DNA of 64,000 nucleotides from Metopolophium dirhodum (lineage: Eukaryota > Arthropoda > Insecta > Hemiptera > Aphididae). A program made the position numbers and the translations under genes. The DNA lies in NCBI RefSeq assembly GCF_019925205.1, contig NC_083566.1, positions 9,362,001 to 9,426,000 of the forward strand, in the 5' to 3' direction. Below the pieces are notes generated by a model. It was given only the letters and a program-made list of their open reading frames with translations, did no database searches and had not been told where the DNA came from. Below, one piece after another: positions 1 to 11,770 of the stretch (position 1 is the stretch's first letter; the number at the start of each line of letters is the position of its first letter).

Positions 1-400
1 TACACGGTGAGCTTTTTTTTTTATTCCGGTAATTAAATGAATTTTAAATGAAAATTAATTTAGTTATGAACTAAATTTCAAACCTCAGGTATTTAAACTA
101 AAACACATAGATCTCGAGTGGCGACTACGAGATTAGGAATTGCCTAAATGATTTTCCTTAAATCAATGCCATAGCGAGGCCCCTTAAAAAGGATTTCCAA
201 GCGAAATTCAAAACTAAGCTATAAATAGTTTAAGGCACTGTCGAGTAACAACAAGGTACAATATTAATAAGTAATAACATACATTTGACATTGGTTAATA
301 TAATAATATGAATATAATGTACATAGACGTGCGCAGACTTTGTCCGCAGGGGGGCCCTTTAAAAATGTCTGAATCAAAGATTCTTTTACTAATGACTACC
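1..400. other. AT-rich sequence, no gene seen
   Basis: I see no open frame, RNA gene or recognisable repeat boundary in this stretch. It ends just before the first of the GGGTGACTTCGGACA motifs. Confidence 0.4.
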
Positions 401-407
401 ATAAAAA

Positions 408-1257
408 GGGGTGACTTCGGACATGTGGGGTGAATTCGGACAACACCATGTTTTTTAGTTATCTTATAATTTTAGAATACACGTTTAATAAAAGTTGAAA
501 ACTGATACTCTATACGTTAATATCTATTGTAACCTCCATAGAAAATAATATTTATTGATGACATAATGGTGTCATAGTACATGTTATGGAGGTAAATACA
601 AAATATTACCTATATTGTTGTATTTTTAAATTACATAACAGCTACATTGACTACTGTAGCACAACAACAAATAGAAATATTTGATTGCGGTTATCGGTTA
701 CCTATACCCGTTAACTTGTCTGTGTTAATTGGTAATTGCATTGATTTTATAATATACTATAAAATCAATGGTAATTGGTACCTATATGTGCAAAATGTTA
801 AGTAACTTGATCTCATACTGTAGTGTTAAATCGTCTTAATTATTACCAACCGTGGGTGACTTCGGACAACACATTATAACTATATGCCCAGATCATATAT
901 CAACAATGTAGGATGTCGTCCGTATATAAAAATTATAATCTTAATGTTATTTAAAATGTCGTTGATGGTGTTAGTTATAAAAAAAATGACAACACAATAA
1001 GTAAAAACAGAAAAGTAAAAAATAAATTTTAAGTTGACATGTTTATAGAAAAGTAAATAATTTTTTTTTTAGAATATTTAATAAATTATGTTGTATTTGC
1101 GATAAATGTATTGGTTTTTTTTTATTTCAATTCATTAAATTTTTTTTTAAATATTTATATTGTCCGAAGTCACCCATTGTAATTATAACATCAGTTTTCA
1201 ATGAAATCTAATAGGTACGTGTCCGAAGTCACCCCATTTTACGGGTCACTCCGGACA
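408..1257. repeat. Cluster of GGGTGACTTCGGACA motifs, probable DNA-transposon remnant
   Basis: Six copies of a 14-15 base motif, exact or with one to three changes, lie within 850 bases. Forward copies start near 408, 428, 854 and 1243; inverted copies start near 1161 and 1220. The arrangement, mostly forward on the left and inverted on the right, resembles terminal plus subterminal repeats of a non-autonomous DNA transposon. The interior is AT-rich and has no long open frame. I could not find a convincing target-site duplication, so the exact ends and the superfamily are unknown. The motif could also be a protein-binding site array. Confidence 0.5.
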
Positions 1258-1259
1258 AA

Positions 1260-1900
1260 ATTCAACTTTTAAAAAAAGTGTGAACTTTAATGACCTTAAT
1301 GATTATTCTTCTGCTATATGATCTTCTTTTCACTCATTATAATAGTATTTTATTTACTAGTTAGGTATAATATGTAAAAGTTTAATGTACTAAATAAGAA
1401 TATTTTGTTTTTTAGGTCTAAAATATCCGTTATTTGTAATTACTATTTTAACTAACCTAAGTGGTATGTAATATTATCTACAAGTTACAACCGTGAAATA
1501 ACGTAAGTATATAAATATAATAGTTGATCACACTGTGATAAAAAAAAATAGTCTACTAGCTAATATAGTGGATAGTTGAGACGTAGAGTATTCTTTGATA
1601 ATAATAAATCATTTGGTCGATGATAACTGATATATTAATAACTTTATTACATTTATTCACAGATATCTAAACTATAAGATTCAAACTGGCTTCACTTTTT
1701 TCATGTAAAATGTAAAAATGTTCGCTATCTAGTATAGCATAAATATCTAAGTATTTATTAAAGAAAATGACACCTATGATGATTTTTGCACTGAGTGTTT
1801 TAATTTATTTTGTATGTAATCTACAAAAAAAGTACTTCGGAGAAGTAAAAAAGTCTTTCTATGCGTAAGTTGAATGTTGATTAAGTTGATTGGGTGAACA
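1260..1900. other. AT-rich sequence, nothing recognised
   Basis: No coding potential or clear repeat structure is visible here on either strand. Confidence 0.35.
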
Positions 1901-1910
1901 AATAGAATTT

Positions 1911-2123
1911 TCATGTTAATAAAGAAGTAAAATCAATCTCAAAATTCTGTGCCAAAAAGGCACATTGTTGAAAAAGTTCCCGAATTTTGATTTTTAAACT
2001 CCTTTTTTGGGTGTAACTCGTTGTAGTATATAAGTGCAACTCATCTGCCGCCTCGGCAAGAAATGTGCGAAAATTCGATTTGATGCATGCTTGTACAATA
2101 TCTGCTCGATTAACCAATGGCAA
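1911..2123 (-). pseudogene. Short coding-like relic, unrecognised
   Basis: About 70 codons are open on the minus strand without a good ATG, since the frame opens at a TTG. The peptide has an amphipathic, helix-prone composition (residues such as FLAEAADEL and KIKIRELFQQ) and slightly higher GC than its surroundings, which suggests former coding sequence rather than chance. I do not recognise a family. It lies between the GGGTGACTTCGGACA cluster and a hAT-like terminus at 2304, so it may be part of a decayed transposon. It could still be a spurious open frame. Confidence 0.3.
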
Positions 2124-2239
2124 CCAATAAAATAATAAATACTAATTGATACTAATTATCTCTCCTTATAAAATGAAGACACAGTATTCATTTTGTAACA
2201 AATGAAGGAACATTTATTTATTTATTTATAGAAATAACA

Positions 2240-2304
2240 TAGAGCCTCACGATACTGACTTAAGAGTCTAATGCGGCTCGCGAGCTTCGTTGTGGTCACC
2301 CCTG
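2240..2304 (-). mobile_element. hAT-like terminus fragment
   Basis: Read on the minus strand from 2304, the sequence starts CAGGGGTGACCAC and continues with a CTCGCGAGCCGCATTAGA block, the usual look of one end of a hAT element. No partner end was found, so this is a fragment. Confidence 0.35.
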
Positions 2305-2542
2305 AATTATAAAATATTCAACAAAATGTCTCTCAGTACCTACCGATCTTTTTTTTTTTTAGATAACTGTTTTATTATATATGTATACTGTATAGTGTAT
2401 ACATGATATTATATTATATATTTATTTTGTATCTGTAATCCATATACTATAATATATATATTATATCCTATATATACCTATTCTTGAAAAATAAATCTAT
2501 TTCTGTTTGATTGCAAATTGTATTTACTCGACCAACATTTTA

Positions 2543-3462
2543 GATTCTGAGCGAAGCGATGAATGTATTGATTTTACAATGATGTGTGTTTTTTTTTTAA
2601 TTTTTTTAATTTTTTTTTTATTTTTGTGTCTGTCATCACCTTTTAGGACAGTAAAAGTGCTTGGATTTTCTTCAACAGTAACTTTTCTAATAGGAAAGTG
2701 AATCTAGTAGGTACTTTGGGGGGTCAAAAGTAAAAATTTCCCAGTAGTTTTCAAAAGCGACGTGAAAAACAAAAGAAAAATTAAGGAAAAACGGGAATTT
2801 TTACGCAAAATCTGTTTTCGAGAAAATCAATTTTGGTTTTTGGTGTAACTCTAAAACAAATGACCGTAGAGACATGCAATTTTAACTGAATGTTTATATT
2901 AGCATTTTCTATACACCATAAAATTTTGAAAATATTTTGACTCTTTTTGAGCCTTTTACGGACATTGTCAGTTTTCAATTTTTTTAGTTTTTTTTTCTAT
3001 AAATATCAATAAAATATTATTTGTTGGGAAAAAAGCGTGAAAATTTAATATAAGGCTCCTGATGTATCGTTCTAATAGCAGTTGAAAAATATTAAAAATA
3101 CATAGGCACAATTTTTTTTTATAAGCATTTAAAGTTAAAATGTTGACAACATTTATCAAATTTATAATTTATTAATTATTTTGTAGTTAAAAATGTATAA
3201 AATGTTTAACTTTTATGGCTAAGGATTTAAAATTTAAAACAAGGCTCCGCGTAAATAGGTTATATATAAATTACTTTATTCACAATAATATCATCAAATA
3301 TATTTGGTAATATCATAGGCTGACTGACTGTTTTCGCTCAGAATCGTTTTTTTTATACAATGATATTATATCAATGAATTCAAATTTAACACCATCCATT
3401 ACAGTGACCCACTTGTAACCTACTGTACAGCAGAGCGACATCCACTTATCCACCTTTTTTTA
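2543..3462 (+). repeat. GATTCTGAGCG repeat family, copy 1
   Basis: The core starts with GATTCTGAGCGAAGCG at 2543 and ends with the inverse CGCTCAGAATC at 3335-3345. It is followed by a tail shared with other copies (ACCATCCATTA, then TAACCTACTGTACAGCAGAGCGAC) to about 3462. The interior has long T and A runs and no coding frame. The inverted ends suggest a non-autonomous DNA element, while the shared tail beyond them suggests the true unit is larger. Related copies occur near 12.8, 13.5, 32.7, 43.3 and 49.6-50.5 kb. Confidence 0.6.
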
Positions 3463-3469
3463 ATATAAA

Positions 3470-3984
3470 TACGCCACCTTGTACTTAGTGGAAACGACAT
3501 TCGTATTTAGCTATGCTTGGCCAAACTTTTAGCATGCTAAGATGAACAGAGTACAGACTATAATCTAACCATTTTCTGCGGATGCATTCAACTATTAATT
3601 ATTATTATTATTATTTGTCGTCTTGTCAATAAGGCTGCGAACAGTCGGGTTATGGAAAAGATAAAAAGTAAAAACGGTACACATGACACATCACTTGGGA
3701 TTTTCCCGGCTCATCTGTACCTTATATTGAGCCCAACCAATGAGGATCCCAGCTTTATTTTCTGAGAATTTTTTTAATAATATTATGCAAAACTACAAAA
3801 CACAAACATGTGTTAATTTTTAATACCTAGATTTACACTTGTGTTTTGTTATTAATTCGGGGATACAATAAAAGTATAACATTTTTTTAGTAGGAACATT
3901 TAAAATAAATGTAATTATATTTAATTTAATAGTATGCTATGTGTATGTGTATTGTGTATTTAGCTAAATACACTTACGACTTAC
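3470..3984. other. AT-rich sequence, possible intron
   Basis: No gene is seen. If the His-rich exon at 3985-4147 is real, this stretch is the beginning of its first intron. Confidence 0.3.
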
Positions 3985-4147
3985 CACAATTGCCGGAATC
4001 ACAGTCACTGTTCAGCGAGCTCGTGCCATCGGACTCGGAACCAGAAGAGTACTCATACAGGAAATAGTCTCTTGTGTACGGAGGTGCGTGATAATGGTGC
4101 GCTGTACCATGGTGGTTCAATTGATAATGATGGTGATGATGGTCCAT
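3985..4147 (-). CDS. Candidate first coding exon, His/Ser/Asp-rich protein, partial
   Basis: On the minus strand an ATG at 4147 opens 54 codons plus one base. They encode a peptide that starts Met-Asp followed by five His, continues with a His/Tyr-rich stretch (residues 8-33) and ends in a Ser/Gly/Asp-rich stretch (34-54). The exon stops at a strong donor, G followed by GTAAGT, at 3984-3979. The same frame is open upstream to 4402, but the ATG at 4147 is where biased, protein-like composition begins. Local CpG content is higher than in the flanks, as expected near a promoter. I do not recognise the family, and no further exon is found to the left in this window. It could be a chance open frame next to a chance donor. 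Confidence 0.45.
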
Positions 4148-4557
4148 CTTTGGGTATAGTGAGCGTGTGGTGGATGGTATATTAAAATCGTTACTAATAT
4201 TATAAATAGTATATAGGTACCTATGTGTGTACACTGCACGGCTAGAGGAGACGCGGGCCAACACGATCGAATGCCCGGACGTCGCTGCAGAGACTGCCGA
4301 ATCAACTTGCAAGTATCGAATATACCGAGGCGTGCCAGTTAAAGGACGAGTAGTCCCGATACCACGCCCATACACCGCCCCAATATACACCCTTCCTTCC
4401 ACCCACGTATAAGTTCGTGACCCTATAACGTGTAAGCATACACTATTATGTATAATAATATGCAGGCTGCATTTATAAGTTATAGGTACTTGCGTCGCCC
4501 TAAAAAATATTGATAAGAAATTCCAAAATTACGGAATTCGGCTGGTATAAGGTATAA

Positions 4558-5686
4558 CTCACCTAATAGGCCCTGATTTACGCAAGTGCAGATGGAGCAC
4601 TTGCACTTGGCCCCCAATTTCTGGGGCCCCCGGTCTCCAAAAGTTGTAGAAAATTGTTTTTTTAAATTAATTCCACAAAAATGTATTTTGTAAAATGTAA
4701 TACCAATAACTGTCAATTTTCAGAGTTCAGTATATTTTTATCATTAAATTGTCAGTTGAATTTTGGTTATTTTTGTCATTCCACACCCCAGTGCTAATCA
4801 GTCACCATCACAAAATATTAAAATAATAATAATAGAAAATTGTTTGAACATTGGAAATATTTGATACCTAATAACTATTTATAAATTTCTTCGAGCCCAG
4901 TATTTGCAGATTAACCCGTCTTGGTACGCTATGAACATTTCGCTTACACCATTACCATTTTTAGAACCACTGGTTTATATTTCATTCGATTTTGACAATA
5001 TTACATATTATATGCTTCATTCAGGTATTCTTATTCCCGGAAATGAATACGGTAAAACATATAATTGAAGTCCTATGTTGCCGTACTATATGTTGTACTT
5101 TAGCGTTGTGCTCGTATCTTGTTATTTTATTATTATCTTATTATATTATTTTATTATTATGAATATTATGCTATAGCAGTTCGATATTGATATTTGTCAG
5201 TATCGCGGTATATACTTTTGTACACTCATACGTGTATTTGAATAGGTGAGCATTAATGTGATAATTAATATTAGAAATTTCTTTTTTTAATTTTCCATGA
5301 ATATTGTTTAGACTTAATTATTATTGTTTTAAAGTTTGGTAGGCAATAAGTAATATGTCACGGCAGACGGCAGTATTTAAGGGGGGCGGCAAAGCAAAAA
5401 ATTTGGAAAACAAAAACAAAAACAAAACTGTCGGGGATTATTATCTTTTCATTGTCCTTAATTTACTAGACCGAGTAACTAAATTGTATTTATAGTACAT
5501 GAAATAATGTACAAATATTTTATGAGTTTTGAGATAGGTATTTAACACTTTTAACATATAAATATTTATTTTTTTTTATTATTTACATCCCCCCTCCCCC
5601 CATCTAGAACATTTTTTTGACTTGGGTGGGGGGGCCCAAAAACAATTGTCCACTTGGCCCTAATTTTACTAAATCTGCAGGCCTAG
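4558..5686. mobile_element. Possible hAT-like element, diverged
   Basis: The left side carries AGGCCCTGATTTACGC followed by a GGCCCC-rich block. The right side, inverted, reads AGGCCTGCAGATTTAG with a matching GGCCC-rich block. The octamer AGGTATAA occurs at both flanks (4550-4557 and 5687-5694), but the left end has about ten extra bases before the inverted repeat. The interior is noncoding. The assignment rests on end symmetry only, and AGGTATA is common in this genome. Confidence 0.4.
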
Positions 5687-5818
5687 GTATAAGCTAGGTA
5701 CAAGCAAGGTATAATATGACTATATGAGTATATCAGACGTATTTAGTGTATGGGTTCGGTGTATAGGTAAGTAAGATCACTGCTGCAGTAACTCGGATGC
5801 AAGTTAACAGCTATTATA

Positions 5819-6505
5819 CAGGGGCGTATACAAGGGGGGGATGTGGGGGTCAGATCCCCCCCAATAGGCCTTTTTTAAAATTTTATAAAATAGTGTTCTT
5901 AATGACTTAATGTAAGGAAATTACAAGGAAAAGAAATGGCAAGGATTTTTTGTAAATTTTTATTTTAACACATTCAACAATTAATTAAAAATAATTTACT
6001 TAATATTAATCAGTAATCATATATTTATTTCATATTCATATAATCGTATTATGTGATATTTGATAATATGACGTATATTATATATACAAGTATAATAAAT
6101 TATTATAAGATAATAATATGTGGCAGACCAGCCACGGGCCGTCGCCAGTCGCCACCGTCACCGATATCAACGCGGCGGAGACGACGCCCGCATGTCCGTG
6201 CGTATAATAATACATTTTCCTATACATTAGAAAAAGAAATATAAAAATAGCTAAAAATAGCTTAAATAATAAATATTATTATCTAAAAACAAAAATAAAT
6301 CACAAATATTATGTCAGTTGTACGAACAAGTCATAACTACATATAACTACTTGTAGAATTTAAAATAAAATGTATTGAATATATATATGTTTTATCATTT
6401 ATTAAGTATTTAAATGTGCACATACCTAGGTTTAGGTATTTTTGTTCCATAATAATTTGTTTGCAACTGATCCCCCCCCATACAAAAGTTATGTATACGC
6501 CACTG
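5819..6505. mobile_element. Non-autonomous hAT-like element with 8-bp target duplication
   Basis: The element begins CAGGGGCGTATAC and ends GTATACGCCACTG, and is flanked on both sides by the octamer CTATTATA (5811-5818 and 6506-6513). Eight-base duplications and CAG...CTG ends are typical of hAT transposons. A G-run followed by a C-run lies just inside the left end, and a C-run lies inside the right end. No transposase is encoded; the CpG-rich stretch around 6120-6200 is short and open only by chance. A diverged relative lies at 15296-16046. Confidence 0.8.
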
Positions 6506-6699
6506 CTATTATACAATAGGTATATCATACGAATACCTAGTATACACTATACATAATTTGTATAAATAAATAAACAATATGGTTTATACTTTAGCGTCCT
6601 ATATACAAAAATGTTACTATAATAATCTCGTAATATTATAGCGACAGATACTACGCCGTCGACTGACAAAGCCGAATAATATTAATTAATATTTATTAC

Positions 6700-6878
6700 A
6701 TATATATATATATATTTCGTATGACAAAGTAGAGCAACAAATTTAAACATGTAAATAATAACAAACTATATGAATAAGGGTACAAATAATAATAATGAAA
6801 TAAAATAAGATAAAATAATTATATGTCTAATATGGCAGGTGTTAACTATTATAGCTGAGATAAATTTGGAACTACAAG
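6700..6878 (-). mobile_element. 3' untranslated tail of the LINE at 6879-7610
   Basis: On the minus strand this follows the stop codon of the retrotransposon frame and ends in short A/T-rich reiterations (TAAAATA-like, then an AT run), the usual appearance of a non-LTR retrotransposon 3' end. The exact end is uncertain. Confidence 0.45.
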
Positions 6879-7610
6879 CTAAAGATTCATGTCCAGATTT
6901 TGTATCCAATCAATCACATCCATGTTAGCTGTATGGATATCATTTATAGTGCCTTTGAATGCACGGAACGGGCATTCAATTGCTATATGGGAGATTGTTT
7001 GCATATCATTTCCATAGTCACATGAAGGAGTGGTGTGTAATTTCCATTTGTACATCATGTGGTTACATCTTCCATGGCCGGTCCTAATGCGATTTAGGGT
7101 CACCCAAATTTTTCTAGGTAGATCGAAGCCTGGCTGCTTGGAAGTTGGATTGGTAACAATGTTTTGTCCATCAGGGTTCTCCGCCATCCAATCATCAAGC
7201 CATTTGGTATTTTCCCCTGTGTTTTCCAGTAATAGCATCTCTGCGGTTTTCCAGGGTGGTTTGCGTGACTTAAGACGTAGTCTATCCACATTTAGTCTTA
7301 CATCTGCGTGTACCGGAAGGTTCTTGTTATTTTTTATCTTAGTCCATTCCCGGATGAGAGCTTGTTCTCTTCGGATCTTAGGGGGAGCTATATTGCTAAG
7401 TACTGGGAGCCATTTTAAAGGGGTAGTTTTTAATGTCCCCCTTATGATTCTCATTGCTGAGTTGAGCTGTGTATCAAGTTTATTGGTATGTGCACTATTT
7501 ATCCATACTGGGGCACAGTATTCTGCAGCTGAATATACTAGTGCTAGCGCGCTGATTCGTAGGGTATTTGCATCAGCTCCCCAGGATGTACCGCTCAATT
7601 TATTACATAA
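6879..7610 (-). mobile_element. 5'-truncated non-LTR retrotransposon, C-terminal part of the reverse-transcriptase ORF
   Basis: About 240 codons are open on the minus strand. They match the C-terminal region of jockey/RTE-like LINE polyproteins: an N-terminal block containing SALALVYSAAEYCAPVW and the sequence WLPVLSNIAPPKIRR, then the end region LNRIRTGHGRC...HMMYKWKLHTTPSCDYG...HIAIECPFRAF. The latter resembles the Cys/His-rich tail (C..C...H...C spacing) found after the RT domain. The catalytic RT motifs are absent, so the copy is truncated at its 5' end near 7610. The frame is uninterrupted, which suggests a relatively young insertion. A more decayed copy of the same tail lies at 32431-32600. 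Confidence 0.8.
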
Positions 7611-7679
7611 TATATTAATATACAAATATACAATATACATATATATGTATATATGCGTGATGCGTTATTCTTACGAATA

Positions 7680-8956
7680 GTTCCACAATAAACCAAAACA
7701 AAATAATAAGTTATAAGTAAATACTAAATACAAACTAATTTTATAATAAAAATGTATAGTTTTCTGCAATTCGCACTGCTGATATTACCCAACGATTGCT
7801 ACCTATAATATTTTAGATTCTGAGCCGGGCGATCGATTTAGAATTTGAAAATGCTCACAACTTCCTTAATTTTTAAAACTTCATAAAAATCCTAAAGAGG
7901 TCAATTTACTCTAATATAAAAAATAACAGTTTTAGTATATTTTCGTATATTAGATTTAAGTTATGCGTTAAGTTAAGACGGGTACGATGTTCTTTTAAGC
8001 TTGTTAACTATTTTCTAATATGGCCCTATATTGCACGGTGAAAATATGAGAAGAACCTCTATTCCAAATTTCAAGTCCGTACGTTGAGTAGTTTTTGAGA
8101 TACAGCGATCAGTGAGTCAGTGGTATTTGGATTTTATATGTATAGATAACTAATTATTGACTAACATTATCGGACTTTATTTATGCCTAAAACCTGCTCC
8201 GTGATATCCTCTTTCATTTAAAAAAAACTGCATGACAATTGGATAAGAAGTTTCGAAGCCAAACCGTAACAAAGATTTCCTCTTTTGCTTGATTTCAGTT
8301 TTATATATATAGATATATTATAAATTATTAATATATATTTATATTGTATTATTGCAAGCTATTATATTGGTTTTGTAGGTACTTAATATTTTTACCTAGG
8401 TACCCAAAAGTTGAAATAGAAAATGTTTTGGTAAGGTCGTTAGGATACAATTATACAAAGCCTTTTTTGTGCTTCAATTTATTTAAAAATTATATTTTTA
8501 TTATAGCCTATGATAATCGTAAGAATAAACTCTAATCTTAAGAATGAAATAAAAATGTAAAGCGATAATCTGTTTACCTATATTTGTTATATTTTTTATC
8601 CTAGATTAAAGTATTAAACTATAGATTAAAATTATAAAAAAAAAATAGTAGCCTAATTACCTAATTATTGTTACCAATTTAATTCACCAACATGCAATAT
8701 GTTTATATGTAATATAATGTTCACGACTTACCTCGAGATAAATAACACATCTGAGTCAATCACATTTCATTTGATTTTAAAATGCGCATTTTAACGACCA
8801 ACTATATTAAAATTTAATTTCCTGTCCAGTGAATGTTGAAACTGATTTATGGTTTCATACTTTCAAAGTCGACTGATTAAATCTGTTTTATAAAATAAAA
8901 AAACCAAAAATAATATAAATAACTTAAGTCTAAAACGTACATATTATTAAGTACCG
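7680..8956. other. Repeat-rich noncoding stretch
   Basis: It contains a GATTCTGAGC start near 7816 and two retroposon-like 3' ends that finish in TTTTATATGTATAGAT (near 8145) and TTTTATATATATAGAT (near 8310). The first is preceded by the block AAGTCCGTACGTTGAGTAG. Remaining sequence is AT-rich without coding potential. Confidence 0.4.
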
Positions 8957-9400
8957 TTAAGAGGACGTTATACCCGCATGTGTTGTCTCCGTCTTACAAG
9001 TGCGTAACATAGCAAATTTTACGCTCAGCAAAACATGTGTAGCTCCGTTAGTATAAAAATTAGAGCGAATTGACCTCTTATAAAATCTAAAGGTAAGATT
9101 GTTATCTAGGCAACCTCATGGGCTTTTTATTATATTTTAATTTTAACGCGAGTTATGAGTATTTTAAGATGTATAAAAAATTTACAATTTTAAAATACTC
9201 ATAACTCGCGTTAAAATTAAAATATAATAAAAAGCCCACGAGGTTGCCTAGATAATAATCTTACCTTTAGATTTTATAAGAGGTCAATTTGCTCTAATTT
9301 TTATACTAACCGAGCTACACGTGTTCTGCTGAGCGTAAAATTTGCTATGTTACGCACTTGTAAGACGGAGACAACACATGCGGGTATAACGTCCTCTTAA
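8957..9400. mobile_element. 444-bp near-perfect palindrome bounded by TTAA
   Basis: The unit starts TTAAGAGGACGTTATACCC and ends with its exact inverse. The two arms, each over 200 bases, pair along almost their whole length around a short AT-rich centre near 9180. TTAA at both ends matches the duplication made by piggyBac-type transposons, although a palindrome ending in TTAA would look the same. It encodes nothing. A diverged relative sits in a nicastrin intron at about 55640-56045. Confidence 0.75.
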
Positions 9401-9780
9401 AATCAATATGTTACTTTTAAAACTGCCTACTTTTCAAACCACATATTCTCAGTTCACACTGTTTATTTACTGTGTACAAAAATGAGTACAATATGTTTTA
9501 TATAATTTTTTAAATACCTACGTAAAAACCCCGTTTGATATAATATGACAAGTTAATAAAAAAATTCATCGATTAAATAGATACTCCAACTTAGTTGTTT
9601 AAAAAGTTAATTTGAATATTATCCAATTTTTAAATTTCTAACTTTTTGCAATGAATTTGCAAAGCATTTATGAGAATAAAATCAAAAATGTCCAAAAGTC
9701 AGATAAAATTCATTATAATATAGTACATTCTACATTACAAGCGTGTTTATTTTATATAATACCTATGCTATATTGCAATA
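9400..9780. other. AT-rich sequence, nothing recognised
   Basis: No coding potential or boundary is visible. Confidence 0.3.
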
Positions 9781-9784
9781 TATT

Positions 9785-10290
9785 TTAACTAAACATTTTA
9801 CCATGCCCCTAACGAATTTCAAATTTTTTTTATTATACTTGTTTTTCAACGTTTATTTTGAAACTGTTTGATTTTTTCGCAGTAACCATTATATTAAAAA
9901 AGTTATCATAAAAATGCCCATAGTGTTTGGTGCATTATTAAATGAGGGTTTGGGGTTCAATTCCTAATATCATACTTTTTTTTGGCAATTTTTTAAGGTA
10001 TTTTTCAAGATTCACTCGACGTGGTTTTCCATAATAAATCGAGGTATATTTATGGTTTGCGGAGCGTACCAACAAAGCAAAACTAGCAAGAGCCAAATAC
10101 ACACCTACTTTCTTTTTGAAAAATGTAAGACTCAAAACTTTTGAAAATTTTTTGTCATAACTTCTTTAATAATAACAGTTTCCAAAAAAAAATCAAACAG
10201 TTTCAAAAACACGTCTTCAAAAGAATTTTGAAATTCATGAGGGGCGTGGTTAAGTATATTTGTTCCAAAATTTGCAAACAATTAATAATA
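9785..10290. repeat. Foldback element with about 170-bp inverted arms
   Basis: The left arm (about 9785-9920, with ACCATGCCCCTAACGAATTTC and GAAACTGTTTGATTTTTT) is inverted in the right arm (about 10141-10280, with the complement of ACCACGCCCCTCATGAATTTC). Arms differ at perhaps one base in six. The centre contains GGGGTTCAATTCC, close to a tRNA B-box, but no matching A-box is visible. The small minus-strand frame at 9938-10135 lies inside the repeat and is not taken as a gene. Confidence 0.6.
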
Positions 10291-11205
10291 TTATACATGA
10301 CATTTTCTACCACATAATAATTCATAGGTATCTATCCTATCCTACTTTACTTTACTCTATCAAATTTAAAATTTACTATCTCTGATTGAACTCAAAGTTA
10401 TAAAAAATCGAATATTTAATAATGTCAAATCATATAATTTAACTATTTGTCTCGACTCTCAGCATATACACTATTACACTACTAATTGAATTTTAGTTTA
10501 AATAATAATATAGTAGGTACCTACATCATTTTACACTTATAAAATTTGAAAACTATACTTAACAAACAGACACATTTGTTTAACATCGAACTCAGCTCTC
10601 TCTTTACTGTATGATATATGACTATACACTATACATTTTGTGTGTTCGTAAACAGGTGCTATCTTTCCCAGAGGGGTAACAGCAGAAAACAAATCAATGA
10701 TTCGCTTGCTGTTCTTAAGCGTCACGTCACATCGTCATATTATAAACAACACGCTGTTCGTAAAATAAGTACGACGGATTTTTGTTATATTTATGTAGTT
10801 ATGTGTGAATTATATATTATTATTAAAATTATATAAAAAGAAATTATAAAACCCTATATTTAATAATATTGTTTAGTTTTTAATGAGTATATTTACTTAG
10901 GTACGGCTACCACCCTGCTTACGTAGGTATATATGGATAATACATCATAAATACAATATAAACTTAATTAGTTTACACTTTACAAGTAAAAGGATTTTAA
11001 AAATAATGTCCATACAGTGTACTTATTATTTTCATTAATTTAATTTTGATTGAATATTTTAATCCACTGACCACTATACCAGACTGCCCAGAGTCCAGAC
11101 TGTCCAGACCCTACTATACAACTGTCCACTAAATTTAGGTTATATGCATGCATTGCTATTTTTAAATAAATAAATATGAGTTACTGTACATTGTTATTTT
11201 ATTTA
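10290..11205. other. AT-rich sequence, nothing firm
   Basis: Overlapping 60-70 codon frames near 10540-10830 on both strands lack codon bias and splice context. No repeat boundary was recognised. Confidence 0.3.
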
Positions 11206-11213
11206 AACTGTAA

Positions 11214-11250
11214 CACGTGCAACCGATTGGGGCACGTGCTAAGCCACGTG
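11214..11250. promoter_or_regulatory. Cluster of three CACGTG E-boxes
   Basis: Perfect CACGTG hexamers lie at 11214-11219, 11233-11238 and 11245-11250, within 37 bases. A GCGCGTG heptamer follows at about 11255. CACGTG is the canonical site for bHLH factors such as Myc/Max and Clock/Cycle. No promoter or gene is visible beside it, so function is unknown; it could be repeat-derived. Confidence 0.35.
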
Positions 11251-11449
11251 CAAGCGCGTGTTGCTAGTTGCTCTTTCAATATTCACACTTTTTCGCCCAT
11301 TAAATAACATAAACAATAATGTATACCTACTAGATTCACAAAAATAATAATATTAATTATTAGTATATAGGGATGAAGTAGTTTAGAGTATGGACTATGG
11401 AGTATCACACCATCACACTGAATGGTATGATTAATATTATATTATATAG

Positions 11450-11515
11450 CAGGGATGGACAAACAGTCGATCGCGACTCGCGAGACTGGTCGATCTAGGA
11501 CCATTTCTAATATAA
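11450..11515 (+). mobile_element. hAT-like terminus fragment
   Basis: The sequence starts CAGGGATGGACAAACAG and runs into a CGATCGCGACTCGCGAG block, a typical layout for one end of a hAT element. No opposite end was found. Confidence 0.4.
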
Positions 11516-11770
11516 AGGTACACTTATACATTTAAGATAAATTATATAGTATATACACTTCGTTACATGTATAATCTAAAATAACAATTAATCTCTAGAA
11601 ATTGTATGACAAATATTAATATGGAAATAGAAATATTATACTTACATAATATATATATACATATATATTGCCGTAATATCTTTGTTTATTTATTAGGCAC
11701 TATGGGACTAAATACTAATGTAGTTATTAAATTCCTAAAGCTTAAATGTTATTTTAAATAATAACAAAGT

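Noticed and set aside
4148..4402. N-terminal extension of the His-rich frame to 4402
   Set aside because: Composition before the ATG at 4147 is unremarkable, and the opposite strand is equally open; the extension is better read as 5' UTR or promoter.
7030..7680. 216-codon plus-strand open frame
   Set aside because: It is the complement of the LINE frame on the minus strand, which shows clear retrotransposon motifs.
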